Positions 1 through 20,756 of a stretch of DNA of 21,045 nt are shown here, in pieces. How positions within the stretch are numbered: the first letter of the stretch is position 1; each line of letters starts with the position of its first letter. Under the pieces are notes generated by a model. It worked only from the letters and a program-made list of their open reading frames with translations, ran no database searches and was not told the DNA's origin. A program made the position numbers and the translations under genes. Origin of the DNA: Aplysia californica (Eukaryota; Mollusca; Gastropoda; Aplysiida; Aplysiidae); the NCBI RefSeq assembly GCF_000002075.1, contig NW_004797324.1, positions 1,025,076 to 1,046,120 on the forward strand. Direction: 5' to 3'.

Positions 1-60
1 TATATATATATATATATATCTTGAGACAGTTTATATTATGTTGAGACAGTTTATATTATG
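1..60. repeat. TA microsatellite followed by a 20-bp perfect tandem duplication
   Basis: The window opens inside a (TA)n run (1-19). Positions 21-40 and 41-60 are two identical 20-bp units beginning TTGAGACAG, so this is a small fresh tandem duplication beside a microsatellite. No function is implied. Confidence 0.9.
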
Positions 61-1345
61 TTGAAGTCATAGTCTAACGACTTTTAAAGTTTGTATTTTT
101 GGTACGAGACATAATTTGCTGGCTTTGCGTGACTTTCTCCCATTTCGACCTTTGAAGCCCCGAAAACGTCAAATTTCCCTCAGATAAATGTTAATATGCC
201 CTACTGAAGATACAAAAGACTTGCAACATACTGTGACCTTTTGATGTACTTACAAAAGGATGATGCTTGTGCTACCGTGTTATTCGTAGTATGTTGATAG
301 GAAACTTGAGAAATGTGGTGACAATGTAGTTCCTTCTAATTCTAACTTTAAAAGCAAACCGTAACCTGTATTACCCTATGTAATGAAATGGTAAGATTCT
401 TCGCCATTGTACGCAGCGGAAAACAGTTCTACTCCCTGGAGGAAAAGTACTTATTATAAATAATTAATTCTACTAGTATCTCCCACTTTTGATAGAATAC
501 AGTATCCCTCTCAGCTGGGGTTGACTGTGACAAACAAAAAATCGAAGACGCGGCCGCCTAAATGATTTGAACCGTGGTGGTAATGTGGGAGAAAAACATT
601 TAGGACGAAATAAAGGGAACAATTTAGAAAGATCTTGTAATATGGGCAAAAACATTTGAAACGAACTGGCGACCAAAAATAAAACAAAACAAAAAACAAC
701 TGATTATGATCCTGTATTGTGAGTGTAAAACATTTGAAATGGCTTGAAGAAAGTAAAAACAAGATCATGGTTATCTTTCAATTTTAGCAAATGTTTTACA
801 GCACTTGCAACACGATGAAGTCATACATTGTTAAGTGTCGAAGAATAGAGAGGTGTTACAAGAGAGTAACATAAAAAAACCGAAGGAAGGGAGATAAGGA
901 AGACAGACGTTTGATAGAAAAAGAGGAGCAAACCAAAGTAGAGCACCTACCAACCACCCACATGGTCATCTCAGAAGCATAAAGCAACACATTGACGCAC
1001 GAGGACTATATGAAGACTATCTTTTTGACGTCAGTTGAAAAAGTAATTTCCTGCTCCCCAGCTGTCAATGAACCAAGAATAGGCGGAGAGTACACCGTAT
1101 AGTAACGCTGTGACGACTCAATCGATATTATATTTTATCCAGGCTGTAGGCCAAATGGCTCAACCTTATTGACAGAGTCTCATTTTTCCTCTTCTAAAAT
1201 GTAGGCATATTTTTCGTCCCAACCGACCTAATTTAGATCTTTTAAGAAGCAGGCTTCTACCTCTGGCTGACAGGGCCTAACCGGGCTGAGAAAAATACAA
1301 CATTCTAGCAGAAAGACTATGAGAAACTAGATAAACATTGCTCCA
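61..1345. other. Gene-free stretch, nothing recognised
   Basis: AT-rich unique-looking DNA. The open frames on the minus strand at 473-768 are short, mutually overlapping, rich in Phe/Leu/Ser and lack domain-like patterns or convincing splice sites, so I do not call them genes. A loosely recurring AAACATTT motif (near 592, 652 and 729) hints at an old degenerate repeat. Confidence 0.5.
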
Positions 1346-1413
1346 TGCGGAATTTGGATCAGGTGTCCTGCTTGTGGCAGCAAAGTGTCTAACCACTACA
1401 CCACAAACGCAGG
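1346..1413 (-). repeat. tRNA-like SINE head
   Basis: On the minus strand a good RNA polymerase III A-box (TGGTGTAGTGG, at 1393-1403) is followed about 40 nt later by a decayed B-box-like stretch. This is the spacing of a tRNA-derived SINE head. The missing clean B-box and lack of stem pairing argue against a functional tRNA gene. Confidence 0.5.
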
Positions 1414-1589
1414 TACAGTGTCTGTACATGGATTACAACATTTACAACAAATCTTAAAGAAATACGTTATCAAGCACTCCCCCCTCCCCCGCACAATATA
1501 AAAGCAATCACAAGCAAACATCCTCCCCTACCCCCAATACCCGGAAAAACTAACCCAAAACAGTACCAACAACTACAAACCCCAATAAA

Positions 1590-1700
1590 AACAACAAACA
1601 AATAAATAAAATAATAATAAATCATTCATTATACATTTATATAGCGCAAATTCCCCCTCAACAGAACGCTCTATGCGCTTTATAATCTATATTATTATTA
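1590..1700 (-). repeat. LINE/SINE 3' tail fragment (L2/CR1-like ending)
   Basis: Read on the minus strand this contains GCGCTATATAAATGTATAATG followed by an ATT/ATTT-rich tail. That is the kind of 3' terminus seen in L2/CR1-type LINEs and in the SINEs that borrow their tails. Only the end is recognisable; no coding part is visible. Family assignment is by memory of the motif, so it is tentative. Confidence 0.4.
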
Positions 1701-1752
1701 CCCCAGTGGACCTGATAGCATTTTTAATCTATCGCAACTTCCTGGGAAGCAT

Positions 1753-1809
1753 ACAAACAAACAAACAAACAGACAAACAAACAAACAAACAACAACAACA
1801 ACAACAACT
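1753..1809 (+). repeat. (AAAC)n/(CAA)n microsatellite
   Basis: A run of AAAC units with one AGAC interruption passes into CAA units. It immediately precedes the first copy of the 334-bp repeat. Confidence 0.9.
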
Positions 1810-2143
1810 ATTACTACTACTTAAACACTAGTTGGATTCAACATCCAGGAAAATGAGTCGAAAACATGATACCTCGTACTTGATTATTCTTTCATGACAC
1901 GAGTTTGACCGACTTCCGTCACCTGGGTTCTGTTATTCTTCCTTCCATATGTAAAAGTTAAAAAAAACAGGATGTTATGATCGTCATGTCTGACATTTTC
2001 AGAAAACGTCGAAACTTTCGTAGGGTTCCGTGGTTCGAATCCCCAACGAGGCGTTCTTGAGATATGGTTGTTACGGGGAGTTTCTATGGCTCTCCACCCT
2101 TTTGGCTTGCTATTGGATTTAAAAAATGATCATATCTACTGGA
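1810..2143 (+). repeat. 334-bp dispersed repeat, copy 1 (SINE-like, with a B-box)
   Basis: This segment recurs at 3275-3608 with the same length and, by eye, only two substitutions. It contains a perfect B-box (GGTTCGAATCC, 2032-2042), and its part after the B-box resembles the SINE at 20060-20190. No clear A-box is seen at the expected distance. It is either a SINE variant with a long 5' extension or another non-autonomous element that carries a SINE piece. Confidence 0.75.
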
Positions 2144-2737
2144 CATTGTTAGTGTGTTTGTTACCCTATGTCTATGCTATCATATTTTCAAAACAGTGAA
2201 AGGAATGTGGCCAATAATCTTCGTAAAAATTAACTTTCATAGTCAAAGCAGATTATCTTGTGTGCTTACAGGTTATCGTTATCGTCGTTCGCAACCGGTC
2301 CCGAGGCACTTCTGTGGTCGTCGGAGCATGTAAAAAGCCTGAAAAACCATGCCTAGACGACCAGAGAATTACAGGATTGCCTCTTCCTAAAGAGTGATCA
2401 ACAAATTCACCACAAGTATATCAATACATTAATGCACACAAAAAGCAACACGCAGTACTGGAGGACCGGAAGCGAAGTTGCGTCCAGCGACAACTCAGAC
2501 ACCACGGGCATAAAAAGTCCCCGTCTCCAAAGAGACAGAACATTTATAGGCCACTATTAATGAAATGGAAAGACAAACTAGTTTGTATAAAGTGCAGGAA
2601 ATGTTATATCAAATTACTTCCTTATTCTAACCCCATGTGATGACACGCGACCGCGAATGGCACCATTAAGTCTGACTAAGAGTATAATAAAGGCAAAGAG
2701 ATGTTAAGAAGTACAAATTGCATAATTAAATTACGTA
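2144..2737. other. Gene-free stretch, nothing recognised
   Basis: No open frame above noise, no tRNA-like boxes and no repeats I can pair with other parts of the window. Confidence 0.5.
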
Positions 2738-2823
2738 AACACACACACACACACTCACACGCACACACACAACCAGACACATACACACAAACACACACTC
2801 ACACATTTGCACACACACACACA
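2738..2823 (+). repeat. Imperfect (CA)n microsatellite
   Basis: About 86 bp of CA units with scattered interruptions. It lies just beyond the 3' side of the minus-strand LINE relic, which reads towards it. Confidence 0.9.
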
Positions 2824-2904
2824 TAGCTGTATATAACAGTCTTCCACTAAACTCGCTCTCATGCGGGGACGAAACAAAAGTGGCATGAGATGGAGACTGG
2901 AAGC

Positions 2905-3274
2905 CTAGCCTTTAGCTCTTAGCCCACAATTGTCTGAGACTACATTCACTCTCATAAATTTCTATGATATGTCTTGCTTTCCCATACTTATATTTAGATA
3001 CAGTTAATTTTCCGATTGCAATAGCTGCATTTGTTAACCCCCATTCCCGATGACCTACATCGATTCCCTTCACTGCCCCAAGTAAAACTATTTTCTCATT
3101 AATCACAATTGATGTACCTAGGTGGACCTGTAAATCTTTCTCAATTTCTCTCCAAAGTGGCTGGACCTTCTTAAAAAAAATGCTCTATAAAATCAGGCTC
3201 ATTACAATATGCGCAGTTTTGAGATTCCTTTAATTTCATTTTGAAGAGTAATATGTTTGTGGGATAAATATTAT
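2905..3274 (-). mobile_element. LINE (non-LTR retrotransposon) C-terminal ORF relic
   Basis: The minus strand encodes NILLFKMKLKESQNCAYC and then IEHFF. This matches the C-terminal Cys/His region after the reverse transcriptase domain of many LINEs (CxxC, then a His in an EHFF context). A frame change at the T/A homopolymer near 3172 separates this from the downstream frame, which continues VQPLWREIE and then the open frame 3106-2912, ending RQLWAKS and a stop. The reverse transcriptase and endonuclease parts are absent. The 5' side is cut off exactly where the 334-bp repeat copy 2 begins. Clade (CR1, L1/Tx1 or other) cannot be set from this piece. Confidence 0.7.
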
Positions 3275-3608
3275 ATTACTACTACTTAAACACTAGTTGG
3301 ATTCAACATCCAGGAAAATGAGTCGAAAACATGATACCTCGTACTTGATTATTCTTTCATGACACGAGTTTGACCGACTTCCGTCACCTGGGTTCTGTTA
3401 TTCTTCCTTCCATATGTAAAAGTTAAAAAAAACAGGATGTTATGATCGTCATGTCTGACATTTTCAGGAAACGTTGAAACTTTCGTAGGGTTCCGTGGTT
3501 CGAATCCCCAACGAGGCGTTCTTGAGATATGGTTGTTACGGGGAGTTTCTATGGCTCTCCACCCTTTTGGCTTGCTATTGGATTTAAAAAATGATCATAT
3601 CTACTGGA
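3275..3608 (+). repeat. 334-bp dispersed repeat, copy 2
   Basis: Near-identical to 1810-2143, with two differences seen in the stretch before the B-box. The B-box is at 3497-3507. It abuts the LINE relic on its left and AAAC-rich sequence on its right. No convincing target-site duplication was found at its ends. Confidence 0.75.
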
Positions 3609-3819
3609 AAACAAACAAACCCGGATATAACTATAGATTAGGAGAGAATCGAACAAATACATCAAGTCAAATATTAAGGGACACCAATCTCAGACGACGG
3701 CAGAAATAAAAACAAAACAAACAAACAAACAACAGAAATAAGAACAGGAAATGCAAAAGCAAGAATCGGGCAAAATGCTCAAACTATTTACACCCAAGCA
3801 ATTATTTCTATGGGGGAGT

Positions 3820-4540
3820 GGGGGGGGGGGGCTACACCTGGAGGCTATCTCGCTTATTACTGGACCGAATTTTACCACATTTTACACATATAACAAGCAT
3901 AGTAAGGAGTCTTAAAATCTGCAATCAAATTTGAGAAAACAGTTTCGTTTCCATGGATACGCCGCCATATTGGATTTTATTGACATGTCTTACGTAATGA
4001 ATACCGCACTTATCGCTCATGGAAATTGATAGTTTTTTGCATGCGTGTTCACAAACATTTGATCTAAAAATTTGCCTGTTGTTTTTTTCCTAATCGAATT
4101 AGAACATTTTTAATGAATTTTTTCCTGAGGTAGCATTCACGTTTGCGAAAAATCCATGAAAATCCACACTCCAGACACCACCAACAAAAATCTATTGCAT
4201 ATATCAAAAATTCAACAGACAAATATTTAGTATTACCTCTTCTCTTCATTCTGTGAAAATTTCATGAAGATTGGATGAAAAATGGTGGAGTTATTCAAAA
4301 AAGTATAGAGAGAAGTCGCATTTTGAGAAAACGGCCGATAAAGAAAAATAAAATACTGACTTTATGAGGAAATGGCGGTTACAAACATGCCCAGTATGGG
4401 AAAAAATACGGTTTTGGGGGGTTCTTTTGCCATGAAATAGTTGTAGGAGAGGATGAGGAAGCTAAAAATGCCTACAACTCAAATTCCTTGATTTTGAGCC
4501 GAATTTTGATTTTGGGGGTGTAGCCCCCCCCCCCCCCCCC
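3820..4540. mobile_element. Putative MITE-like element with poly-G/CTACACC inverted termini
   Basis: The left end is a run of 12 G followed by CTACACC (3820-3838). The right end is GGTGTAG followed by 17 C (4517-4540), the exact inverse. The 721 bp between are AT-rich and non-coding in all frames and include a distinctive CCATATTGGATTTTATTG stretch. This fits a non-autonomous DNA transposon or foldback repeat. I could not see a clear target-site duplication, and homopolymers can pair by chance, but the seven non-homopolymer bases also match. Confidence 0.5.
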
Positions 4541-5752
4541 TTTACGAAGGAAAAATGGGGAATACTATTCCTTTCATGGTGCTGAGGCTTGGATTTAATA
4601 AAGAAAGAAGAAAACAAAATAAGTGCGTTTTAGATGTAAAGTGGCCAGAATTAGCTGGAAAGCAAACGAGACTAACAATAAGGCGTGTCAATTCACCACA
4701 CAAGACAAACCCTGACAAATAAAATAAAATGCAGAAAAACATTAATACTTGGCCACTTAAAACGACACCAGACCACTGTTGAAAAGGTGTTTGAAGGAAG
4801 GATGTGGGACTGGAGAGCGAGGGGCAGACAAAGGTAGCATGGGCGGACATCATTAAAGCATGGACTGGCCTTGGTACGTGTATTGCAGAATGAGCAACGA
4901 CTGCATGCAACCGGGAAATCATAGATGACGCCTCCAGATATTCCACGTTTCAGATATGAAAGTGAAATTTGGAAGTCCATCCTGTTAAATAACTTTTTAG
5001 TGTTGAAAACGCCTTTGAATCTATAAAGCAACTACACCTCTTTGGTCTGTCCATTAAACACGAGTAATAAACAGTGTTTAGAAATAGTTTTTGATTCCCT
5101 TTAAGTTGGACTTTGAGCTTTTTAAATGACAATAATCTTCATTTCTCTTTGCTAGTTGCAGGATCAAAGAGTACTCTCTTCGAGACGACGGGCCTTTTCG
5201 TTGCTTAACAAGCGGCGTCAAAAATGTTGTGTACTTACAACACGGTCCTTGTTTCCAAAACTATTTGTGTAAAAAGTACATGGCAATGTCTTTCATGGTC
5301 TGATTCATGCCTTAGACAAAAATTCCAACTTAACGTTAACATGAAACACATTTTTTTTCGCTCATCCCTATTGCATATTTGGCTCAGGGACCACATGTCA
5401 TGATTTACACTTTAAATCAGTTAACCCCCCCCCTTTTTTTTTTCTTAGTAAATGTTTTCCGGCGCTCGCAACTGCATACGGTCACATGAGCGCACAATAT
5501 ATATTGAACATTTTCAGTTGTTTGGAAATTTTGAATTTTTCGTGGGTGACGGCCGAAGCTTACTCATATCGATTTTGGACAACCAAGGGATTTCGTCCTT
5601 GTTCGAGAAAGCTAAGTGTAGATATTTCCTACCAAAAGATCAAGGGTGTGGCTGAAAGACAGCAGTACGAAAGAGCCAAGGTGTAGCAGTAGAGAGGTTG
5701 CAGAAAGCATCAGGAGTCCAGAGGAGGGGGCAAAGAAGGTGAGGGAGAACGG
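4541..5752. other. Gene-free stretch with unsupported short open frames
   Basis: A 134-codon and a 112-codon open frame overlap on the minus strand (4542-5031) in different frames. They have no recognisable motifs or flanking splice signals. Nothing else is recognised apart from C/T homopolymers at 5424-5444. Confidence 0.45.
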
Positions 5753-5820
5753 GCAAAAAGTGGAGGCGAAAGCAAATGACAGAACATTGCTGGAGAGCAG
5801 GAAAGGAGGTGAAAGGAGAC
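5753..5820 (-). repeat. SINE body fragment, copy A
   Basis: Read on the minus strand, this block (CTCCTTTCACCTCCTTTCCTG through TTTGCTTTCGCCTCCACTTT) aligns with 10531-10597 on the plus strand with scattered substitutions. The homologous copy follows a tRNA-like head, so this is taken as a body fragment of the same SINE family. Its purine/pyrimidine bias gives the spurious Glu/Lys-rich open frame at 5646-5828. Confidence 0.6.
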
Positions 5821-7375
5821 AATTTTAGATAAGAAACGGACGGAGGGGTAAAGTATTTGCAGGAATTTTCCAGCATTTCAAACATGTACGGGCGTTACCC
5901 TTTACAAACACATCTCTGAAAGTTATCTTTACAGAGAACGATGGCAAGCAGCTGAGTAAAATATATGTCATTGTACGAGTAAAAGTTGTTACAACCCCAT
6001 CGACCCTAAGTCAGAGCATGTAAGTATAAGCGACTGCTTTGACCCTGTCTTCAAAGACTAACCTCTACTTGAAAGGATACAATGTTCCGGCTGTCAAAAA
6101 AAAAAGAAAAAAGAGAAAAAAAGAAGACTAGAAAACACACAAAAAACCCCAAAACAAAACTCTCATGGGAGTCAAACTAATCCTAGGTTTCCATAATGTG
6201 CACATTAACTCTTAGAATACGGAAGGCTATTCTATCTTTGGCACCTTTGGGCGCAACCACTTTTGTCATTCAATTTTTCAACATTACAAAATTCCCTCCT
6301 ACTCCACTCCTGTTTAACATATTTGCATAATATTATATTTTAAAAAACATCAAACTGAGAAGAAATGAATTATTTTTGTAATAAACATACAGTTTCATCA
6401 GAAATGAAGTAAGTTTGCTAAGTTTTCGAAGATTTTTCTTTTGACTATATAACAGTTCGAGGTTTTGCGCCATCTGAACTGGCTCGCCGTATACCAAAAG
6501 TTAATCCATTCAGCGATCAGCCCGAGACTTTCCTCCAGCTAATAGGTACTATTGGGGAGAAGACCTGGCAATGCGAGGGTTAATTCTTGTCTACCTTTTC
6601 CTGATTAGTTCCGCAATGTGTTCCCTAACTACCGGGTGGAAACAGGCTTCGTGGATAATGACCTCTATACAACTACATACTTTTCTCATTCGTCATTAGA
6701 GAAGCTACGGTTGTAGCACAGTGAGGTGTCTGTATGCCATGTCAACGCCCGCAAGGCGACCTGCAGAAAAGATTCACACACCTGTTTGAGACTGTTATTT
6801 CAAACTGTGGAAAAGCACATACTGTGCCCCCCCCCCAATTCCCACTCTTTTTTCCTGTTCTCATTTTCCAAACGCGTCCATAGTTTTTTTCATGACGTCC
6901 CAGCAACCCAATTTTGTGTCTCCCCCCCCCCACCCCCAAGAGAATGGAAACCCCGGATATGTGTAGTGGACCAAGTGAGTTCCAAATGTGGAGGGCTAAT
7001 ATTGATTTCACCTCAAGTTAATCTTGATGCATTCAAGTCATTCTTGAAACATAATGTTTATTTGTCGTACTTAGTCTTGACTCCAGAGTCTGTGGTTGTG
7101 GCGTCATTGGTTTAGCGACCTAACACAAAATCAAGTAGATTGTAAATATTTCATTCCCAATCGATATATATATATATATTGGATAACGTAGGAGACAGGC
7201 TGTTTCGATCCTGTCTTTAAGGACCAGCCCAGGCTCAGTAAGATGGTAAATTCTGGCAACAGAAAGAGACTCTCTTTGTAAAAATATCTCACGCACGCGG
7301 GAATAAAACAACAAACGTAGTGCCACAGTGTATTCAGAAATCGACGTAACTAGAAAATCAAGCAAATAGAGTGTG
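5821..7375. other. Gene-free stretch; only low-complexity patches
   Basis: Contains A-rich runs (6096-6125), C runs (6828-6838, 6921-6936) and a short (TA)n at 7164-7178. The open frames at 6726-7115 run through these C runs and are not gene-like. A weak B-box-like GTTTCGATCCTG sits near 7202, without a matching A-box. Confidence 0.45.
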
Positions 7376-8812
<1,437 letters not shown>

Positions 8813-9634
8813 AAATTCACTTACATACCCTTTATTCTCTTCCTGCACCCCCCCCCCTCCCCACACACACACAGACAATGAAAGTTGACAGAGGACAGGG
8901 ATATATCCATGTTCATATGAAGACACTAATCATTAAAAAGAATTACTTTGGCAAAAACAACAAAAGAAGGCCCAAAACATGCAAATCAAACCTCCAGGCC
9001 AACATCAGAGACTGCTGACTGAAACAAAAAATAAAAGACAGAACAAAACAAAACAAAAAAACTTTTTAAAAAATGAAAACAAGTAGACGTCCCTGAAAAA
9101 TTCCAAAAAAACAAAAAAGTTGTTATTGCTTTTCTTGACACGCCCCGTGCCATTTCCTTCTCCACTTCTCAGCTTGAGAATTGTAGGTTAGTCTAACGGC
9201 CAACTCTTCGCTCTCTGTTCGTGTTCCGCTGGTGTCCGGCTGACAGGAGGGACAGCTCGGACACAGGTGCATCATTATTCAGGACAAGACGAACCATAAT
9301 TTATGTCCCCGTCCCTGTCAATCACTGAGCCAGCGATGAGTTCTGTCCTGGTCTAAGGTATCAGACCTCTTAAAGCGAAACTGAAACACTCTGTATATTC
9401 AAACACATTTTCGAAGTCTTATTGCTGTTTGTAACAAAAATCTGACAGTAATCAAAAGCAATATTCAAAGAGAGAAGTACAAGGGGTTACTGTGAAACAC
9501 AGATTGACAGGCGGTAGATTAAATCAAAAACGAAAAGTTATCGACATTCCAAACGGAACAAATTCTCTTTCAATACTTTTGATGTTTGTACTTTCCATGC
9601 CCACGGGGTGTTTGCCAGACTGTGAAAAGGGCAA
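8813..9634. other. Upstream region of the glycine-rich gene
   Basis: Non-coding. It may hold regulatory sequence for the gene beginning near 9635, but I recognise no specific sites. A poor tRNA-like pair (TTAGTCTAACGG near 9190, GTTCGTGTTCC near 9218) may be a decayed SINE head. Confidence 0.4.
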
Positions 9635-9640
9635 TATAAA
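9635..9640 (+). promoter_or_regulatory. TATA-box candidate for the glycine-rich gene
   Basis: TATAAA in the context GGCAATATAAAACG. Transcription would start near 9665, leaving about 210 nt of leader before the chosen ATG. Two in-frame ATGs (9750, 9840) lie in that leader. Either the real start site lies downstream of them, or the leader is spliced (a GTAAGG at 9711 and a CACAG ending at 9862 would remove both), or translation begins upstream. A second, similar GGCAATATAAAA string overlaps the ATG at 9866-9877 and is too close to serve as its TATA box. Confidence 0.4.
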
Positions 9641-9875
9641 ACGTGCAGTTGGAAAGATGACTAATTATTGAGCAGATGAGTGGCCGACGGAGGGAACTTT
9701 GTTCTCATTTGTAAGGCCTCTAGATTTGCTTGAAAACCCGGTGAATTCTATGCAGTTACTTTCACTAGTTTTTAATATTTTTAAAAAAAATTCGAAGTAT
9801 AGTGCAAGGGATTCATTACAGGACTATATTCTGTTAACCATGCATTCCCGCGAAAATCACAGGAGGCAATATAAA

Positions 9876-19471
<9,596 letters not shown>

Positions 19472-19530
19472 TCTGACACGCCCCGTGAGTTTTCAGCAAA
19501 CATAAATATACCAACGCTTTTGTTTGTTAA

Positions 19531-19536
19531 AATAAA
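19531..19536 (+). terminator. Poly(A) signal AATAAA
   Basis: Canonical AATAAA 60 nt after the exon 5 stop, with a GTGGTCTCTT stretch from 19555 that may be the downstream GU-rich element. Cleavage is expected around 19550. Confidence 0.65.
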
Positions 19537-19563
19537 AAATTAAATTAATTCAATAGTGGTCTC

Positions 19564-19815
19564 TTAGTTCACTATTTGACCCAATTTTAGCCTGATGAAG
19601 GTCAAGGGGCGAAGGTACTGCTCGCACTCGACTATATAGTGCTTAAGCATCTCAGTAAAGTTTTCATAGAGAGTGAAGAGCGGCAGCCATGACAATAGAC
19701 AATCTAGGAGCATAATGTCTATGCTCTCCATCGACCGAAGAATCTGTGCAATGCGCGTTGTTAACTCGGCTTTCTCAGCCAACATTATCTCATCGACCGC
19801 TTCCTTAGAGAATTG
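19564..19815 (-). other. Unidentified minus-strand open frame, convergent with the gene
   Basis: The stop-to-stop frame is about 84 codons (ATG at 19785). It reads EAVDEIMLAEKAELTTRIAQ and later LLDCLLSWLPLFTLYE, with mixed, non-repetitive composition. I recognise no family. It could be an exon or a mobile-element remnant, or chance. Its 3' end abuts the presumed poly(A) site of the glycine-rich gene on the other strand. Confidence 0.2.
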
Positions 19816-20055
19816 CGCAACTTATTTCCCGTGACAACATCGATTCAGGGAGGAGTACGAACTAACACGATTTTTGCTTAAGATAGCTCATATATAATAT
19901 TATTTTATACTTATAGCTTCACTCTGAAGTTGTTGTTTTTTCTTAATTAAGATAACAAATACTCTCTTGGCAGCCACTTAAGAATACCTGTTGTCATGAC
20001 TTTTTTGGGATATTACTCAAATACTTAAAGAGCATCACACTAATGATTATTCGAG
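19816..20055. other. Intergenic, nothing recognised
   Basis: AT-rich sequence between the unidentified frame and the SINE. Confidence 0.5.
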
Positions 20056-20190
20056 CCGTTAGATCAGTTAGCATCATGCTGGGCCATAGTACAAGAGGCC
20101 CTGGTTCGAATCCCAACTGGAGCGTTCATGGGCTGGGGTTCCTTATGAGAGATTTCAAGGCTCTTTAAACGCTTGGTTCTATCCAGTAGG
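20056..20190 (+). repeat. tRNA-headed SINE related to the 334-bp repeat
   Basis: A-box region GTTAGATCAGTTAGC (near 20058-20072) and a perfect B-box GGTTCGAATCC (20103-20113). The following body shares GCGTTC, GGTT, GAG, TTTC and GGCTCT in order with the sequence after the B-box at 2032 and 3497. This ties the three into one SINE superfamily. Confidence 0.65.
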
Positions 20191-20620
20191 AGATGGAAGT
20201 TAAATTCTGAGGTTCCGTCTCAAAGAAAGCTGAATTGAGTTGGAAGGTAAACCCATAAAATTCAATTACAGCTACAGTTTCTCTCATAATTGTCACTTTG
20301 AATAACTCATATAACGTAACGTACTTCTCTCTCAAATTTTGCTGTCTTTCATTCTCGGCGTTGTCTGTCCATTGTAGGTTGCAGCCTGCCAACAATGAGC
20401 TCCACTCTGTTCTTTCTGCTATTCTACGTATTCAGGTTGTTCCCATCCGCTCTCTGGTGTCATCTTTCCATCTTCTTCCTCTATTCCACTTGATCGTTTT
20501 CCTGCTCTTTCTCTCTATTCAGTGAATCTTTTTGTTCATCTGCTATCCTTCCTTCTAACTATGTGGCCTGCTCATTTCCATTGATGTCGAAGTATCAATT
20601 TGGGAAACATCTGATTGTTA
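20165..20620 (-). mobile_element. LINE (non-LTR retrotransposon) C-terminal relic
   Basis: On the minus strand the frame reads W-stop-AGHIVRRKDSR-stop-TKRFTE, then RERAGKRS, and after a shift RRIAERTEWSSL and LQWTD. This follows the widespread LINE C-terminal pattern WAGHIARR..RWTKRVTEWRPR..GKRS..RW.DD....W.R.AQDR..WRSL. Two conserved Trp codons have become stops, so the copy is dead. The reverse transcriptase core is absent, and the end of the open frame to 20165 is probably unrelated sequence. Confidence 0.7.
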
Positions 20621-20645
20621 TTCTGCTACTCTTGTTTTCTTTCGT

Positions 20646-20689
20646 TTTTTTTTTTTTGGTTTTTTTTTTTTTTTTTTTTTTGGGGGGGG

Positions 20690-20720
<31 letters not shown>

Positions 20721-20756
20721 GTTTTTTTTTTTTTTTTTTTTTTTGGGGGGGGGTAC
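20646..20756 (+). repeat. Poly-T/poly-G homopolymer tract
   Basis: Long T runs separated by single G, GG and G9-G10 blocks. Either an A-rich retroposon remnant that has slipped repeatedly or an assembly or base-calling artefact. All open frames here are compositional. Confidence 0.85.

Noticed and set aside
1825-1850. CTAG next to a TTGGAT/ATCCAA hairpin, like a Helitron 3' end on the minus strand
   Set aside because: Identity between the two 334-bp copies continues about 15 bases past the CTAG, so it is not the element boundary.
4542-5031. Overlapping 134- and 112-codon minus-strand frames
   Set aside because: Two different frames cover the same DNA, neither with domain-like pattern or signals; best explained by chance.
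5646-5828. Glu/Lys/Arg-rich frame resembling a coiled coil
   Set aside because: The DNA is a SINE body fragment with a homologue at 10531-10597.
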